From positions 124,001-188,000 of the forward strand of contig NZ_KQ959507.1 of NCBI RefSeq assembly GCF_001552785.1: a stretch of 64,000 nucleotides of DNA, written 5' to 3'. The position numbers were made by a program, and so were the translations under genes. Under the pieces are notes generated by a model. It had not been told where the DNA came from, did not search any database, and saw only the letters and a program-made list of their open reading frames with translations. The stretch is from Atopobium deltae (GTDB taxonomy: Bacteria; Actinomycetota; Coriobacteriia; Coriobacteriales; Atopobiaceae). Each line of letters begins with the position of its first letter. Positions within the stretch are counted from its first letter, which is position 1. Shown in pieces: positions 19,326 to 28,395 of this stretch.

Positions 19326-19823
19326 CTACCAAGAAACCGTGTTAGATGTGTTGCGAGCGCCAGAATTCTCGTCCAAGGTCTGACGAACACGAGACACCGT
19401 GCTGGTCAAAGACTTCAGATTCTCTTCCAGATGCGCCAACACGCTTTCTGCATATTCTTCCGCGTTGTAACGAGTGTCGCGCTCGTACTGCTGCGCCTGA
19501 TCGCGAATGTCGTCGGCCTGCTGTTGCGCCAAGCGAACAATCTCCTGATCGCCAGCAAGAATCATAGCTTGCTGCTGTGCATCGGCGATAATACCGTCGG
19601 CTTGCTGCTGGGCACGAGCGATGAGGTCGGACTCCTCCTTGAGGATACGACGAGCAATTTGGAACTCCTCGGGGAAACGCGCACGGATCTCGTCGAGAAT
19701 TTCCAGCACTTCACCTGCATCGATAATCTTTTTTTGCCCGCCGCCCGTTAAAGGTGAACGCGCGTCAGATACAAGCCCTTCAAGCTCGTCTACCAAGCTT
19801 TCAATTTCCTCACCTGGCTGCAT
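19326..19823 (-). CDS. SepIVA/DivIVA-like coiled-coil protein
   Basis: 165 aa, acidic and largely helical, with a central Gln/Ala-rich coiled coil (repeated AQQQAD/AQQQAM units, about 70-115). The N-terminus EIESLVDELEGLVSDA and the position between coaD and yceD match the actinobacterial SepIVA (DivIVA-like) protein involved in septum and polar growth control. The assignment rests on synteny and coiled-coil character, not on a catalytic motif. AAGGAG precedes the ATG. Confidence 0.75.
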   Translation of the reverse strand: MQPGEEIESLVDELEGLVSDARSPLTGGGQKKIIDAGEVLEILDEIRARFPEEFQIARRILKEESDLIARAQQQADGIIADAQQQAMILAGDQEIVRLAQQQADDIRDQAQQYERDTRYNAEEYAESVLAHLEENLKSLTSTVSRVRQTLDENSGARNTSNTVSW

Positions 19824-19864
19824 ACAAGGTTCTCCTTTCGTGAGGATTGCTAGGATGGCGACGC

Positions 19865-19891
19865 TTCTTAACGTTTCTTAACGTTTCTTAA
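19865..19891. repeat. Short tandem repeat TTTCTTAACG upstream of the SepIVA-like gene
   Basis: About 2.7 copies of a 10-base unit (TTCTTAACGT), 40-70 bases upstream of the SepIVA-like start, a region that would hold its promoter or leader. Confidence 0.75.
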
Positions 19892-20003
19892 AGGAGCGGC
19901 CACATCACGGATTCATATACTTCAACAGCAGTATACACTACATTTGCGGATGACTGCGAGCAAAACGCTCATTGTCGGAAGCAAAACCAACAGCGCTTGA
20001 AGC

Positions 20004-20531
20004 TTAATCCTTCCCAAAACGCTCATATAATTTGAGTGCAACGCTGTGCGGTACCAAAAGATGCACATCCGAACCAAACTGTGCGAGCTCGCGCACTACC
20101 GACGACGAGATATAACCCACCGCTGGAGACGACATCACAAAAATGCTCTCGATATCGGGAGCCAAGTGCGCATTGAGGTTAGCTTGCTGCAGCTCATACT
20201 CAAAATCGGTCGTCGCGCGCAAGCCCTTGACGACTCCCCCAGCACCATGCTCATGGCAAAAATCGACGAGAAGACCGTCGAGTGCGCAGACCTCGACACC
20301 AGTGTCGATCGCTTCTTCGCGCAGTGCTTCTCGCAGCATTTCGATACGCTCGTCAAGCGTAAACACCGTACCTGTGCCGTTTTTATGAACCGAAGCAGCC
20401 ACCGCAACGGTCACGCGTGCAGCCATACGCTTGGTACGACGAATGACGTCCAGATGACCAAAGGTAACTGGATCAAAGGTTCCTGGCACAACCAAGTGTG
20501 AAATAATATCCTCGGTCATGGTTTTAGTCAT
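20004..20531 (-). CDS. coaD: Phosphopantetheine adenylyltransferase
   Basis: Penultimate step of coenzyme A synthesis: 4'-phosphopantetheine plus ATP gives dephospho-CoA. Nucleotidyltransferase motif GTFDPVTFGHLD near residue 16, plus GLRATTDFEYELQ and the C-terminal SSSVVRELA. The start at 20531 has AGGAGG six bases upstream and overlaps the rsmD stop by eight bases; the longer open frame to 20639 is inside rsmD. 175 aa, slightly longer than the usual 160. Confidence 0.95.
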   Translation of the reverse strand: MTKTMTEDIISHLVVPGTFDPVTFGHLDVIRRTKRMAARVTVAVAASVHKNGTGTVFTLDERIEMLREALREEAIDTGVEVCALDGLLVDFCHEHGAGGVVKGLRATTDFEYELQQANLNAHLAPDIESIFVMSSPAVGYISSSVVRELAQFGSDVHLLVPHSVALKLYERFGKD

Positions 20532-21210
20532 CTGAAGCCTCCTGTGAGATTGTGAGCGCGGAATCGGTAACTGCTGCGGAGTTGGTGCTGGTCGCCTCCT
20601 GTAAACCCACGCGAAACAGATCAACGCAGGTCGTGCCATAGCGTTTTGACTTTTGCAGCTCGGCCATACTCAGCGTCAAGCTCGGCGCCTTGCTCGCACA
20701 TTCATAGACGATAAGAGCGTCGCTTGCAAGAGCTTTCGCTGCATGCAAATCTTCCACCAACTTTTGTACCCACTCAGCTGGCATATCATAGGGCGGATCC
20801 AGCAAGACAATATCAAAGGCGGTATGCTTCGTGGCGCCCTGCCGCGCAGCAACACAACGAGTCCCAGCTACAAGCTGTGAAACATAGACCGCAGCGTCAG
20901 CGCACACCACGCTATAGCTGCTCGCTGGAGCCTTGACCTTCTTAAGGTTTTTCTTAATAATGCCGCAAACGCTGTGACTACTATCTACAAACGTAGCCTG
21001 TTGCGCACCACGTGAAAGAAACTCAATGCCCAGAGCCCCGCTGCCAGCAAAGCAATCGAGCACACACTTTTGCGCAAACGATAAACCACTGGCCGAAAGC
21101 ACCATTGACGTCAGAGATTCACGCACGCGATCGGTAGTCGGCCGCGTCGTTTCGCGTCCTTGCGGCGCATCCAAACTAAGACCGCTCCACACGCCTCCTA
21201 TGACTCGCAT
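20524..21210 (-). CDS. rsmD: 16S rRNA (guanine966-N2)-methyltransferase RsmD
   Basis: SAM-dependent rRNA base methyltransferase. The start at 21210 gives MRVIGGVWSGLSL, the conserved N-terminus (compare RIISG in the family). The SAM site is VLDCFAGSGALGIE, and the catalytic motif is DPPYDMP near 138. 228 aa with a Ser/Thr/Ala-rich tail. Ten bases downstream of recG and overlapping coaD, a common arrangement. Confidence 0.94.
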   Translation of the reverse strand: MRVIGGVWSGLSLDAPQGRETTRPTTDRVRESLTSMVLSASGLSFAQKCVLDCFAGSGALGIEFLSRGAQQATFVDSSHSVCGIIKKNLKKVKAPASSYSVVCADAAVYVSQLVAGTRCVAARQGATKHTAFDIVLLDPPYDMPAEWVQKLVEDLHAAKALASDALIVYECASKAPSLTLSMAELQKSKRYGTTCVDLFRVGLQEATSTNSAAVTDSALTISQEASDD

Positions 21211-21220
21211 ACACCACCTC

Positions 21221-23542
21221 TTACTGACATACCTCTCCTCTTTCTTCAAAGTAGGCACCAAAACGGCGGCGTGCCTCCAACGCGAGCGCCTCATGTGCTT
21301 CAAGCGTAGGATCGCTGGCGAGAAGATCGCGTGCATCGAGACGTGCTGCAAAAGCAAGATCTTCATCCTGCGCAAGGTCGACATAGCGCAGGGTAACACC
21401 ACCGCTTTGCTTAAAGCCCAAAATCTCGCCCTCGTGACGCATGCGTAAGTCCATCTCGGATAACTCAAATCCATCAGAGGTAGCTTCAAGTGCGGTAAGG
21501 CGCTTGCGTGCAGGTGTCCCCTTTTTGCTTGTCGTCACAAAATATACCTGCCCCGACACACTGCCTCGTCCCACACGACCACGCAGCTGATGCAAGGTGG
21601 CCAAACCAAAACGATCGGCATCATAGACAAGAAGCACCGTCGCATTGGGAACATCCACACCAACCTCAATGACAGTAGTGCTCACCAAAATGTCGAGCTC
21701 CCCTGCACGAAAAGCCTCCATTACCTGGTCCTTCTCGGCAGCGCTCATACGTCCCGTCAGAAGTCCCACGCGCTTGGTAGCAAAAAGCGTTTCCGAAAAC
21801 TTGGCATAGATGCTGGTGGCAGCATGCAAATAATTCATGGGTTTATCGGTAGCGGGAGTATCGTCGGCCATATCAAGGCCCTCGTCATCAGACTCATCGA
21901 TGCGTGGGCAAACTACATAGGCTTGCCGAGAAGCATCGATCGCTTGACGGATCGCATCCAACGCAAGATCGAAATTTTCTTGCGCAAGCACCGTGGTTGT
22001 AACGCCAGCACCTGCTACGGGGCGCTTTTTGATGCGCGATACGTCCATGTCTCCGTACAAGGATAGCGCAAGGGTGCGCGGAATGGGTGTCGCGGTCATG
22101 CACAAGCAGTCAGCCGTTAGGCCCGCCATCGCACTTTTTGCACGCAAAGCGCTGCGCTGATCGACACCAAAACGATGCTGCTCATCGATAATAACCAGCG
22201 ATAATGTCTTAAACACAACGTCATCCGAAAGCAGTGCCGTGGTACCAAACACAACAGAAATAGCTCCTGAAGCAAGCCCTTCAAGAATGCGATAACGCTC
22301 CTCAGGCACGGTTGTGCTGACCAAACAAGCCCAGCTAATGTGTGCTTTTGTGAGCAGTGGTCCAATTTTTGTTGCATATTGCTGTGCTAACACCGCCGTT
22401 GGTGCCATGATGGCTGCTTGGGTGTGGGTATCGGCCACGCAGGACACAGCCACAGTAGCAACCGCGGTTTTGCCCGTGCCAACATCGCCCAAGAGCAATC
22501 GATTCATGGGGCGCGATGAGGCCATATCAGCAAGAATGTCGTGCACTGCTTGCTGCTGCCCATCGCTTAAAGCAAAGGGTAGCACTGCGAGAGTCGCCTG
22601 CTGGTAAGCTCCGTTAATCGTGTGTGTGCAAACCGTACCCACAGACGTGCTCAACGCCTGGCGCGCCGCAAGGGTGATTTGTAAACACAAAAGCTCATCG
22701 TAGGCAAAACGCCTGCGCGCGGACGGCGCTGTAGCCATATACTGCGGAAAATGTATTTCTCGAAATGCTCGCGCCAAACTCATAAGCGAGTGCTCCACGC
22801 GCAAATGCGCAGGCAGATAATCAAACACATCGCCATAATCGGCCAAGGCAGCCGAGACAATCCGTCGCATCCAAGCGACGCTTATCCCCTCGCTGACGTG
22901 ATGCACAGGCAAGATGCGCGAATAATTCGCTGCGCTTTCGTCTGACGATAAGACCTCGTAAAATGGGCTTTTAATCTGCTTAAAGCCGTAAGCAAAACTT
23001 ACCGTACCCGACAGCGCAATGCGGTCGCCTTTTTTAATTTGCTCAGCAACCCACGGCTGCTTAAAAAAGACCGCCATCACAATGCCCGTCTCGTCAAGAA
23101 CCGAGACTTCGACGATCGATAAAAACGACGAACGTGCACGCCGAATGCGCTTCGCGGTGACCTTATCGACCGTACCAACGATGGTAACGGTCATCCCCAG
23201 GTCGGCATACGCAATGGGTACAGTATGCGAAAAATCAAGATAGCGATACGGAATGGCGCACAAAACGTCGCGTATAGTGTGCAAACCCAGATGCTCCAGC
23301 GCTGCCTGGCGCGCGCCCGAAACATAACGCAGACGCGACAGTGCCTCATCAAGCGCCAAGGTGGAAGCCATGCGATCGGAAACATCCGAAATGGCGGGTA
23401 GGTCTACAGACACGCCGTCCGTAGCAGGCAGGCCATCTTCGGACTGGCTTTCCGCTGGTAGTTGGTTCGGAGGGGACGCGGGCTTCTCGGCAGCCTTTGT
23501 CGACAGCGGATCCGTGGAATGTGGAGAATGCTGGGCAGACAC
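21221..23542 (-). CDS. recG: ATP-dependent DNA helicase RecG
   Basis: Branch-migrating helicase that remodels stalled forks and recombination intermediates. Wedge/OB domain in the N-terminal third, Walker A GDVGTGKT near 355, DEQH box near 452, and the C-terminal QLRGRVGRG and TRG-like motifs. 773 aa against the usual 680-700. The excess is an N-terminal Pro/Ser/Ala-rich extension (about 1-57, including KAAEKPAS, where a CGAGAAG copy lies). Start GTG at 23542 without a clear ribosome binding site; an internal ATG at residue 58 (MASTLALDEAL) is possible. Confidence 0.95.
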   Translation of the reverse strand: MSAQHSPHSTDPLSTKAAEKPASPPNQLPAESQSEDGLPATDGVSVDLPAISDVSDRMASTLALDEALSRLRYVSGARQAALEHLGLHTIRDVLCAIPYRYLDFSHTVPIAYADLGMTVTIVGTVDKVTAKRIRRARSSFLSIVEVSVLDETGIVMAVFFKQPWVAEQIKKGDRIALSGTVSFAYGFKQIKSPFYEVLSSDESAANYSRILPVHHVSEGISVAWMRRIVSAALADYGDVFDYLPAHLRVEHSLMSLARAFREIHFPQYMATAPSARRRFAYDELLCLQITLAARQALSTSVGTVCTHTINGAYQQATLAVLPFALSDGQQQAVHDILADMASSRPMNRLLLGDVGTGKTAVATVAVSCVADTHTQAAIMAPTAVLAQQYATKIGPLLTKAHISWACLVSTTVPEERYRILEGLASGAISVVFGTTALLSDDVVFKTLSLVIIDEQHRFGVDQRSALRAKSAMAGLTADCLCMTATPIPRTLALSLYGDMDVSRIKKRPVAGAGVTTTVLAQENFDLALDAIRQAIDASRQAYVVCPRIDESDDEGLDMADDTPATDKPMNYLHAATSIYAKFSETLFATKRVGLLTGRMSAAEKDQVMEAFRAGELDILVSTTVIEVGVDVPNATVLLVYDADRFGLATLHQLRGRVGRGSVSGQVYFVTTSKKGTPARKRLTALEATSDGFELSEMDLRMRHEGEILGFKQSGGVTLRYVDLAQDEDLAFAARLDARDLLASDPTLEAHEALALEARRRFGAYFEERGEVCQ

Positions 23543-23551
23543 AGCCGACGC

Positions 23552-25315
23552 TTATTCTATCGAGAAGATCACAGGATACAGCGGCTGTTCACCACGTTGT
23601 GCATCGAGCTCCAAGTCGGGTTGCGCAGCCTCAATAGCCGAGCACAAATCAGCAAATGCCTCGTCAGAAAGGTCACTACCAGCAAGAATGGTGAGCGTGT
23701 CGCCCTCTTGCTGCCCCTGCATGCGATTGATGATTTCGACGCAGACGCTCTTGACATCGCTGCCGACCGCTTCGATGACGCCCGATACAATACCGATAAT
23801 ATCGCCCTCGTGAATCGGGGTACCATCAGCGGCAGCAGAATTGCGCACAGCGGTGGTTACTTCACCATCGCGCACCTCGCTTAAGGCTTCGGTCATGGCG
23901 TCGACATTCTCGTCCAAATCTAAGGTCTCGTCCATGGCAAACATAGCGGCAAAAGCCTGGGGCACCGTTTTGGTGGGAACAACAGCGACGCTGTGCTCAG
24001 CAAACGCACCTGTTGCAGCCTCGGCGGTCATGCGGATGTTGGAGTTGTTGGGCAGCACGATGACCTTATCGGCATTCGCTTTTTTAATTGCTGCAATGAT
24101 GTCAGCAGTACTAGGGTTCATCGTTTGTCCGCCCGAGACGACAACGTCAACGCCGAGCGACTTTAAGATGTCAGCTTCACCAGAGCCTGCAGCAACGGCC
24201 ACGAAGCCGAGCTCTTTGTGCGGAAGGGGTGCTTCGGTGTCGACAGCGGATGTTGCAGCGTTGGCGGACGCGACGATGGCGCTACCAGTAGCCCCGTTTG
24301 TAGACGCAGCAGCGCCGGCCTTATCGGCAGCAATTTTTTCGGTACGCTCTTGCGCCTCGAGGTCCATGTTGTGAATGAACACGTTGAAGACCTGACCATA
24401 CTGCAGCATATACTTCAAAATCTGGTCGGGTGTATTGGAGTGCACGTGCACCTTGTAGGTCGGATGCTCGCCTACGATGAGCTCGCAGTCGCCCATCGTC
24501 GATAAAAACTTGAGTGCAGCAGCCTTATCGAAGGAATTGTCAGCATCGGTGGCATCGTTTGCCTGGAATAAAAATTCATTGCAGTAACGAAACTCCGAGC
24601 CCTCCCAATCATCGTTGAGCTCGATGTCGACCTGTTCGTTGACGCGCGCTTTGGCATCCTCATCGGGCAGCGCAACGGTCGTAACAAAATCTTGTGTCGT
24701 GGTAGTGCCAAGTGCCTCGTTCACGAAAGCTTCCATAAAGGTGGCAAAACCGTAAGCGCCTGAGTCTACGACGCCATTCTCTTTAAGCACGGGAAGCAGA
24801 TCGGGGGTTCGAGCGACCGATTCGTATGCCTCAATCACGAGTGCCGTGAGTGTTTCTTTGGTCGAAAGCTTCTGAGACGCGCACTTGTTTGCTTTGGTAG
24901 CAACGTCGCGAAGCACCGTCAGAATCGTGCCCTCGACGGGCTTACGCACCGCTTGAAATGCAACTTTTTGACCAAGCGCAAAAGCGTGTGCAATCTCGGC
25001 AGCATTGGGCTTCTCGTCCTTTACGTCGATAAGACCTTCGGCCACGCCACGCAAAATCTGCGAGGTAATGACACCCGAATTTCCGCGGGCGCCCATGAGC
25101 GAGCCATGGGTGATGGCCTTTGCCACGTCACGCATATCGGCATCAGCGGGCAGCGCTTTGAGCTCAGCCACAACGGTTGCCAGCGTCAACGACATATTGG
25201 TGCCTGTGTCACCGTCAGGCACGGGAAAGACGTTGAGCTTGTTAATCTCTTCGGCTTTTTGAGCGACGACGTCGGCGGCGACGCAAAAACATTTTCTCAC
25301 GACAGTAGAAATCAT
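23552..25315 (-). CDS. DAK2-domain fatty acid kinase catalytic protein (FakA/YloV-like)
   Basis: FakA phosphorylates fatty acids held by a FakB protein, feeding exogenous fatty acids to phospholipid synthesis; no fakB is in the window. The N-terminal DAK2 domain has DGDTGTNM near 34 and GSLMGARGNSGVI. The C-terminal half has NNSNIRMTAEAA and ILAGSDLSDEAF. 587 aa, longer than usual because of an Ala/Ser/Thr-rich linker around residues 325-350. Downstream of an Asp23-family gene and just upstream of recG, the common arrangement of this pair. GAGG lies nine bases before the ATG. Confidence 0.88.
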   Translation of the reverse strand: MISTVVRKCFCVAADVVAQKAEEINKLNVFPVPDGDTGTNMSLTLATVVAELKALPADADMRDVAKAITHGSLMGARGNSGVITSQILRGVAEGLIDVKDEKPNAAEIAHAFALGQKVAFQAVRKPVEGTILTVLRDVATKANKCASQKLSTKETLTALVIEAYESVARTPDLLPVLKENGVVDSGAYGFATFMEAFVNEALGTTTTQDFVTTVALPDEDAKARVNEQVDIELNDDWEGSEFRYCNEFLFQANDATDADNSFDKAAALKFLSTMGDCELIVGEHPTYKVHVHSNTPDQILKYMLQYGQVFNVFIHNMDLEAQERTEKIAADKAGAAASTNGATGSAIVASANAATSAVDTEAPLPHKELGFVAVAAGSGEADILKSLGVDVVVSGGQTMNPSTADIIAAIKKANADKVIVLPNNSNIRMTAEAATGAFAEHSVAVVPTKTVPQAFAAMFAMDETLDLDENVDAMTEALSEVRDGEVTTAVRNSAAADGTPIHEGDIIGIVSGVIEAVGSDVKSVCVEIINRMQGQQEGDTLTILAGSDLSDEAFADLCSAIEAAQPDLELDAQRGEQPLYPVIFSIE

Positions 25316-25462
25316 CTGTTGGATCCTCGGTTCTTGTATATGGGTTCAAGCAGGTGCACAACAAAACAGGTGTTTAATAATTGTCTTGTGCTGGTAGCTG
25401 GTACAGGCAGCAAGCGCGGGTAGCTCGTGCGGCCAACTGGCGCAGGCGATTAGTGCGCATAA

Positions 25463-25807
25463 CTAGTGCGTGCGTATTCCTTCCACATGCACGGTTACAA
25501 CAACACTATCAATCTCGGCAATTTTTTTGATGAGAAAAACAACGTTATCCCGAAGATTATTGGATACCGTTGTGATGTTTACGCCTTCCTCAACAATGAC
25601 GTGCATATCTATATGCAGTTTTCCATCTTGTGATGCAACATCAATGCCTTTGCGCAAACGGTTGTGCGGAAGCAGGCGCGCAACCCCCTCGTTTGCATCA
25701 AGGCAAGCCATACCGACAACACCGTATGCCTCAAGTGCAGCATAACCAGCAAGGTCGGAAATACAATCATTCGAAACCCTCAAGGTACCGGGTAGACGCA
25801 TCGTCAT
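25463..25807 (-). CDS. Asp23/Gls24 family protein (YloU-like)
   Basis: Small (114 aa) envelope-stress-associated protein family that usually precedes the DAK2 gene. Characteristic alternating beta pattern: GKLHIDMHVIVEEGVNI and DSVVVTVHVEGI. The start at 25807 (MTMRLPGTLRVSND) has GAGAGGAGAGG just upstream; the open frame to 25840 is not needed. First gene of the long minus-strand cluster; its promoter should lie between 25808 and the divergent rpmB. Confidence 0.85.
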   Translation of the reverse strand: MTMRLPGTLRVSNDCISDLAGYAALEAYGVVGMACLDANEGVARLLPHNRLRKGIDVASQDGKLHIDMHVIVEEGVNITTVSNNLRDNVVFLIKKIAEIDSVVVTVHVEGIRTH

Positions 25808-25984
25808 GCCCTCTCCTCTCGATAAAACCTTCGTGCTCATATAAGTTCATGTAAGCTTATGTAAGTATAGACCACTCATAGTTCTTACTCACACGCAAGA
25901 ACACACCTCAACAAGTCAAACATACGAGCTTCTCACTATTTTACCGAGTCCACTATGAAACGTACACATCCTGAGATGTACTTT

Positions 25985-26015
25985 TTGCAAAAACGCTTTT
26001 ATGTGCTACTATAAT
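25985..26015 (+). promoter_or_regulatory. Probable rpmB promoter
   Basis: A perfect -10 TATAAT at 26010-26015, preceded by TTGCAA at 25985-25990 with a 19-base spacer. About 75 bases upstream of rpmB. Confidence 0.6.
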
Positions 26016-26089
26016 TCAGTTTTGTGTCACTGCGTGTGTCTTATCACACTCAAAAGGTGTCTTTGCACACTCAAATGGAGGTAATAACC

Positions 26090-26278
26090 ATGTCGAAGGT
26101 TTGTGAAGTATGCGGTAAGCACACCGTTGCTGGTCGCTCTATTAGCCACTCCCACCGCACCGTTAACCGTAAATTTAAAGCAAATATTCAATCCGTGAAT
26201 GTTGTCACTGATGGTCATCGTCAGAAGAAAAACGTCTGCACCACCTGCCTTAAATCTGCTAAGGTTGCTCGTTCATAA
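26090..26278 (+). CDS. rpmB: 50S ribosomal protein L28
   Basis: 62 aa beginning MSKVCEVCGKHTVAG, with a second cysteine pair CTTCLKS near the C-terminus: a zinc-binding L28. The ATG at 26090 has TGGAGG nine bases upstream; an upstream in-frame start at 26024 is not supported. Monocistronic and divergent from the asp23-fakA cluster, with its own promoter and terminator. Confidence 0.96.
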   Translation: MSKVCEVCGKHTVAGRSISHSHRTVNRKFKANIQSVNVVTDGHRQKKNVCTTCLKSAKVARS

Positions 26279-26415
26279 CCTACCTGAGTAATTGATACGA
26301 TTTACCTCGCAGAGAACCCTGCAGGACATGCAAACATGCAGTATGTGCAAACTGCAACCTATGCAAACGCATTTCTCTAGTTTCTTTAAATAAGCTCTTG
26401 TAAAGAACAAACAAT

Positions 26416-26451
26416 AAAGCCTCCCGCGCGATTTCGTTCGGGAGGCTTTTT
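26416..26451 (+). terminator. Rho-independent terminator of rpmB
   Basis: AAAGCCTCCC pairs with GGGAGGCTTT around a CG-rich loop, followed by a T-run. About 140 bases after the rpmB stop. Confidence 0.85.
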
Positions 26452-26485
26452 CGTGCATTCTGACAAATACTACATTAGGACAAAA

Positions 26486-26813
26486 TTATGACAAAAGTTC
26501 TTTAACGAGAATTTCGTTGACGTACGCTGACGTAGTAACACCCTTTTTTTCTTGCTTCACTGGCAATTTTTACTTTAAGAACTTGAGGGACCTTTACCGA
26601 CAGCGTCTCGAGGTGGCTGGTTGGGGTTGGCATGGTATAACTTGGTTTTTGATCTCCTGTCCATTCGGAAGGAATGACGTCCTTACCTAAATCGTCACAC
26701 CATTCCTCAATTGTCTTCTCATTAGCTATCTCATTTATCTCCTGAGCCTCATATATGAATCTATTGATAGACGGTATCATTACGCAACTTGAAGAATTAC
26801 CGTGTATTTCCAC
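26486..26813 (-). pseudogene. Ribbon-helix-helix (antitoxin-like) gene broken by a one-base homopolymer frameshift
   Basis: As written, a 103 aa frame from the GTG at 26813 ends at 26502 with a non-family tail (SVRQRNSR). The stretch ETLSVKVPQVLKVKIASEARKKG has the start of a ribbon-helix-helix fold. It reaches a run of seven A (plus-strand T at 26544-26550). Removing one base gives KKGVTTSAYVNEILVKELLS and a stop at 26486, an excellent second helix of an Arc/HicB-type DNA-binding domain. The N-terminus (FIYEAQEINEIANEKTIEEW) is not recognised. An ATG at 26780 is an alternative start. Local DNA is more AT-rich than its neighbours, suggesting acquired DNA. No toxin partner is evident. Either a true pseudogene, a phase-variable gene or a sequencing error. 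Confidence 0.6.
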
Positions 26814-26932
26814 GCTTTTACTTCATGTAGCGTCAACAAACAGCTTCCTCAGAAGGCTAGGTTTTCGCAGAGAAATAGGCCTTCCACAGAAAAGCGGACC
26901 TTTCCTAAGGTGTGCCATCTAGCAGAAAGTGA

Positions 26933-28393
26933 CTACATTTCTTCATGATGCAAACGCCATGCCTGATCTTGGAAAAAGCGGACCATGATAATGGTCGCTT
27001 TCCAGCTAAGCATGCCCAATACCACAAAGACAGCGCCAAACACAAGGCCAATAAACAACGCAGGAAGCCCTGTTATCTCCTCATGCATAAACACCATAAT
27101 GCGTGCATTTTCGAGCACTGACAGATACACAAACCCTCGCAGAAATCCCAAAAATCCAGCTAACACACTAATTCCTGCCGATAAATACATCGAAAACGAA
27201 AGTATTGCCGTGGTGGGAATAAGAGCCATCCATGAAATCGCCGCTGCAGAATAAAAGCTCACAAGCATCAAAAGGCGTTTAAACGAGAAGCCCTTGTGCT
27301 CGACAACATTTGTACCAAGGTACTGCATCGCCAGCAGCCTGGGTGACCCCATCTCGGCAATGATATCCTGCGGCTTTTGGCCGTGCCTCAGACGCTCATA
27401 AAACGAGCTCTTAAGCTCACTAAAAATATCCGTTTTTTCCGAAACTGGCATATGACGCAAATAATGATCAACCTCAGCTAAGTAGTTTTCTAGCTGTTGG
27501 TCGAGTTTCTCGTCAGCTCCACCGACACCAACGTTTGTGTCATCAAAGTGTGTATTCATATCACTCAATCCCTCTGTATGCTCCAAAATATGCAAAAAAG
27601 CTGCGCATATCCCGCACTCGCAGCGTATGGTCGCCGAGCGCGTCATAACACGATTCGAAATACCACGATCCAACAACACAGGTAGATGTAGGTTATCGAC
27701 GTTCCATTCGAAACCAGATTCACTCACATAGGTATTCTCGGCAAGCGCGACCGCCGAAAACGTATGGCTTTGCGCAGCCTCATCCAAGGCCCAAGCCGCA
27801 CGACCTGTGGGCGATAAGATCCTGCACTCATAAGCGTCATCGAACAAGATAGGACAAAGATGTGCATAGTGCGCCAACACGCCGAAGACACTCAAAAAAT
27901 GATCGGCTCTGCCCGCTGACGCACAACAAACTGACAGATCAATGGTGGTGTTTGTAAAACGCTGTTCCACAAAATCACAAGCAAGACCAAGGTCAGTGTA
28001 ATCCTTTTTTGGCGAGAAGAGCGCGAACTCGACAGGCTTGCCTTCAACATGCTGCCCCTCAACAGGATCCCCCTCAACAGCCGCGGAATTGCGGGCGGAT
28101 TCGACGGATTTATCGACTTCGTCGGACTTGTCGCGAAGCCACTGATAGGCAGCAGATGACACCGTATCGGCATCCCCCACAAAAGCATCGGGGATCTGGT
28201 GGATATCCATAAGCCTGTCGGCACCACGGTCAACAGCGACCACAAAGTCAGCCTTCGCCACCAGTCGGCGCAAAAGAACGGGCGAACAAGAATCGGGCGA
28301 GCCTGCTACCAGTAAAATGCGTGACGTCGAGGCTTGTGATGCGGACTTCGCGGTAGAGAACTGATGATTGTCGGGTTTGTCTGACTTGCACAT
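26933..28393 (-). CDS. Thiamine diphosphokinase fused to a DUF1700/HAAS membrane protein
   Basis: Residues about 25-275 match thiamine pyrophosphokinase (ThiN): VDRGADRLMDIHQIPDAFVG, KDYTDLGLACDF and SAGRADHFLSVFGV correspond to its substrate and ATP motifs. From about 279 the sequence is a DUF1700-type helical domain (SEKTDIFSELKSSFYERL, then DIIAEMGSP), followed by about four membrane segments (about 365-480). The two parts share one uninterrupted frame. An internal ATG (MNTHFDD, about residue 279) preceded by GAGGG could let the second half also be made alone. A charged low-complexity insert (about 95-125) interrupts the ThiN part. Overall 486 aa; the fusion is unusual to my knowledge. Confidence 0.8.
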   Translation of the reverse strand: MCKSDKPDNHQFSTAKSASQASTSRILLVAGSPDSCSPVLLRRLVAKADFVVAVDRGADRLMDIHQIPDAFVGDADTVSSAAYQWLRDKSDEVDKSVESARNSAAVEGDPVEGQHVEGKPVEFALFSPKKDYTDLGLACDFVEQRFTNTTIDLSVCCASAGRADHFLSVFGVLAHYAHLCPILFDDAYECRILSPTGRAAWALDEAAQSHTFSAVALAENTYVSESGFEWNVDNLHLPVLLDRGISNRVMTRSATIRCECGICAAFLHILEHTEGLSDMNTHFDDTNVGVGGADEKLDQQLENYLAEVDHYLRHMPVSEKTDIFSELKSSFYERLRHGQKPQDIIAEMGSPRLLAMQYLGTNVVEHKGFSFKRLLMLVSFYSAAAISWMALIPTTAILSFSMYLSAGISVLAGFLGFLRGFVYLSVLENARIMVFMHEEITGLPALFIGLVFGAVFVVLGMLSWKATIIMVRFFQDQAWRLHHEEM

Positions 28394-28395
28394 GA

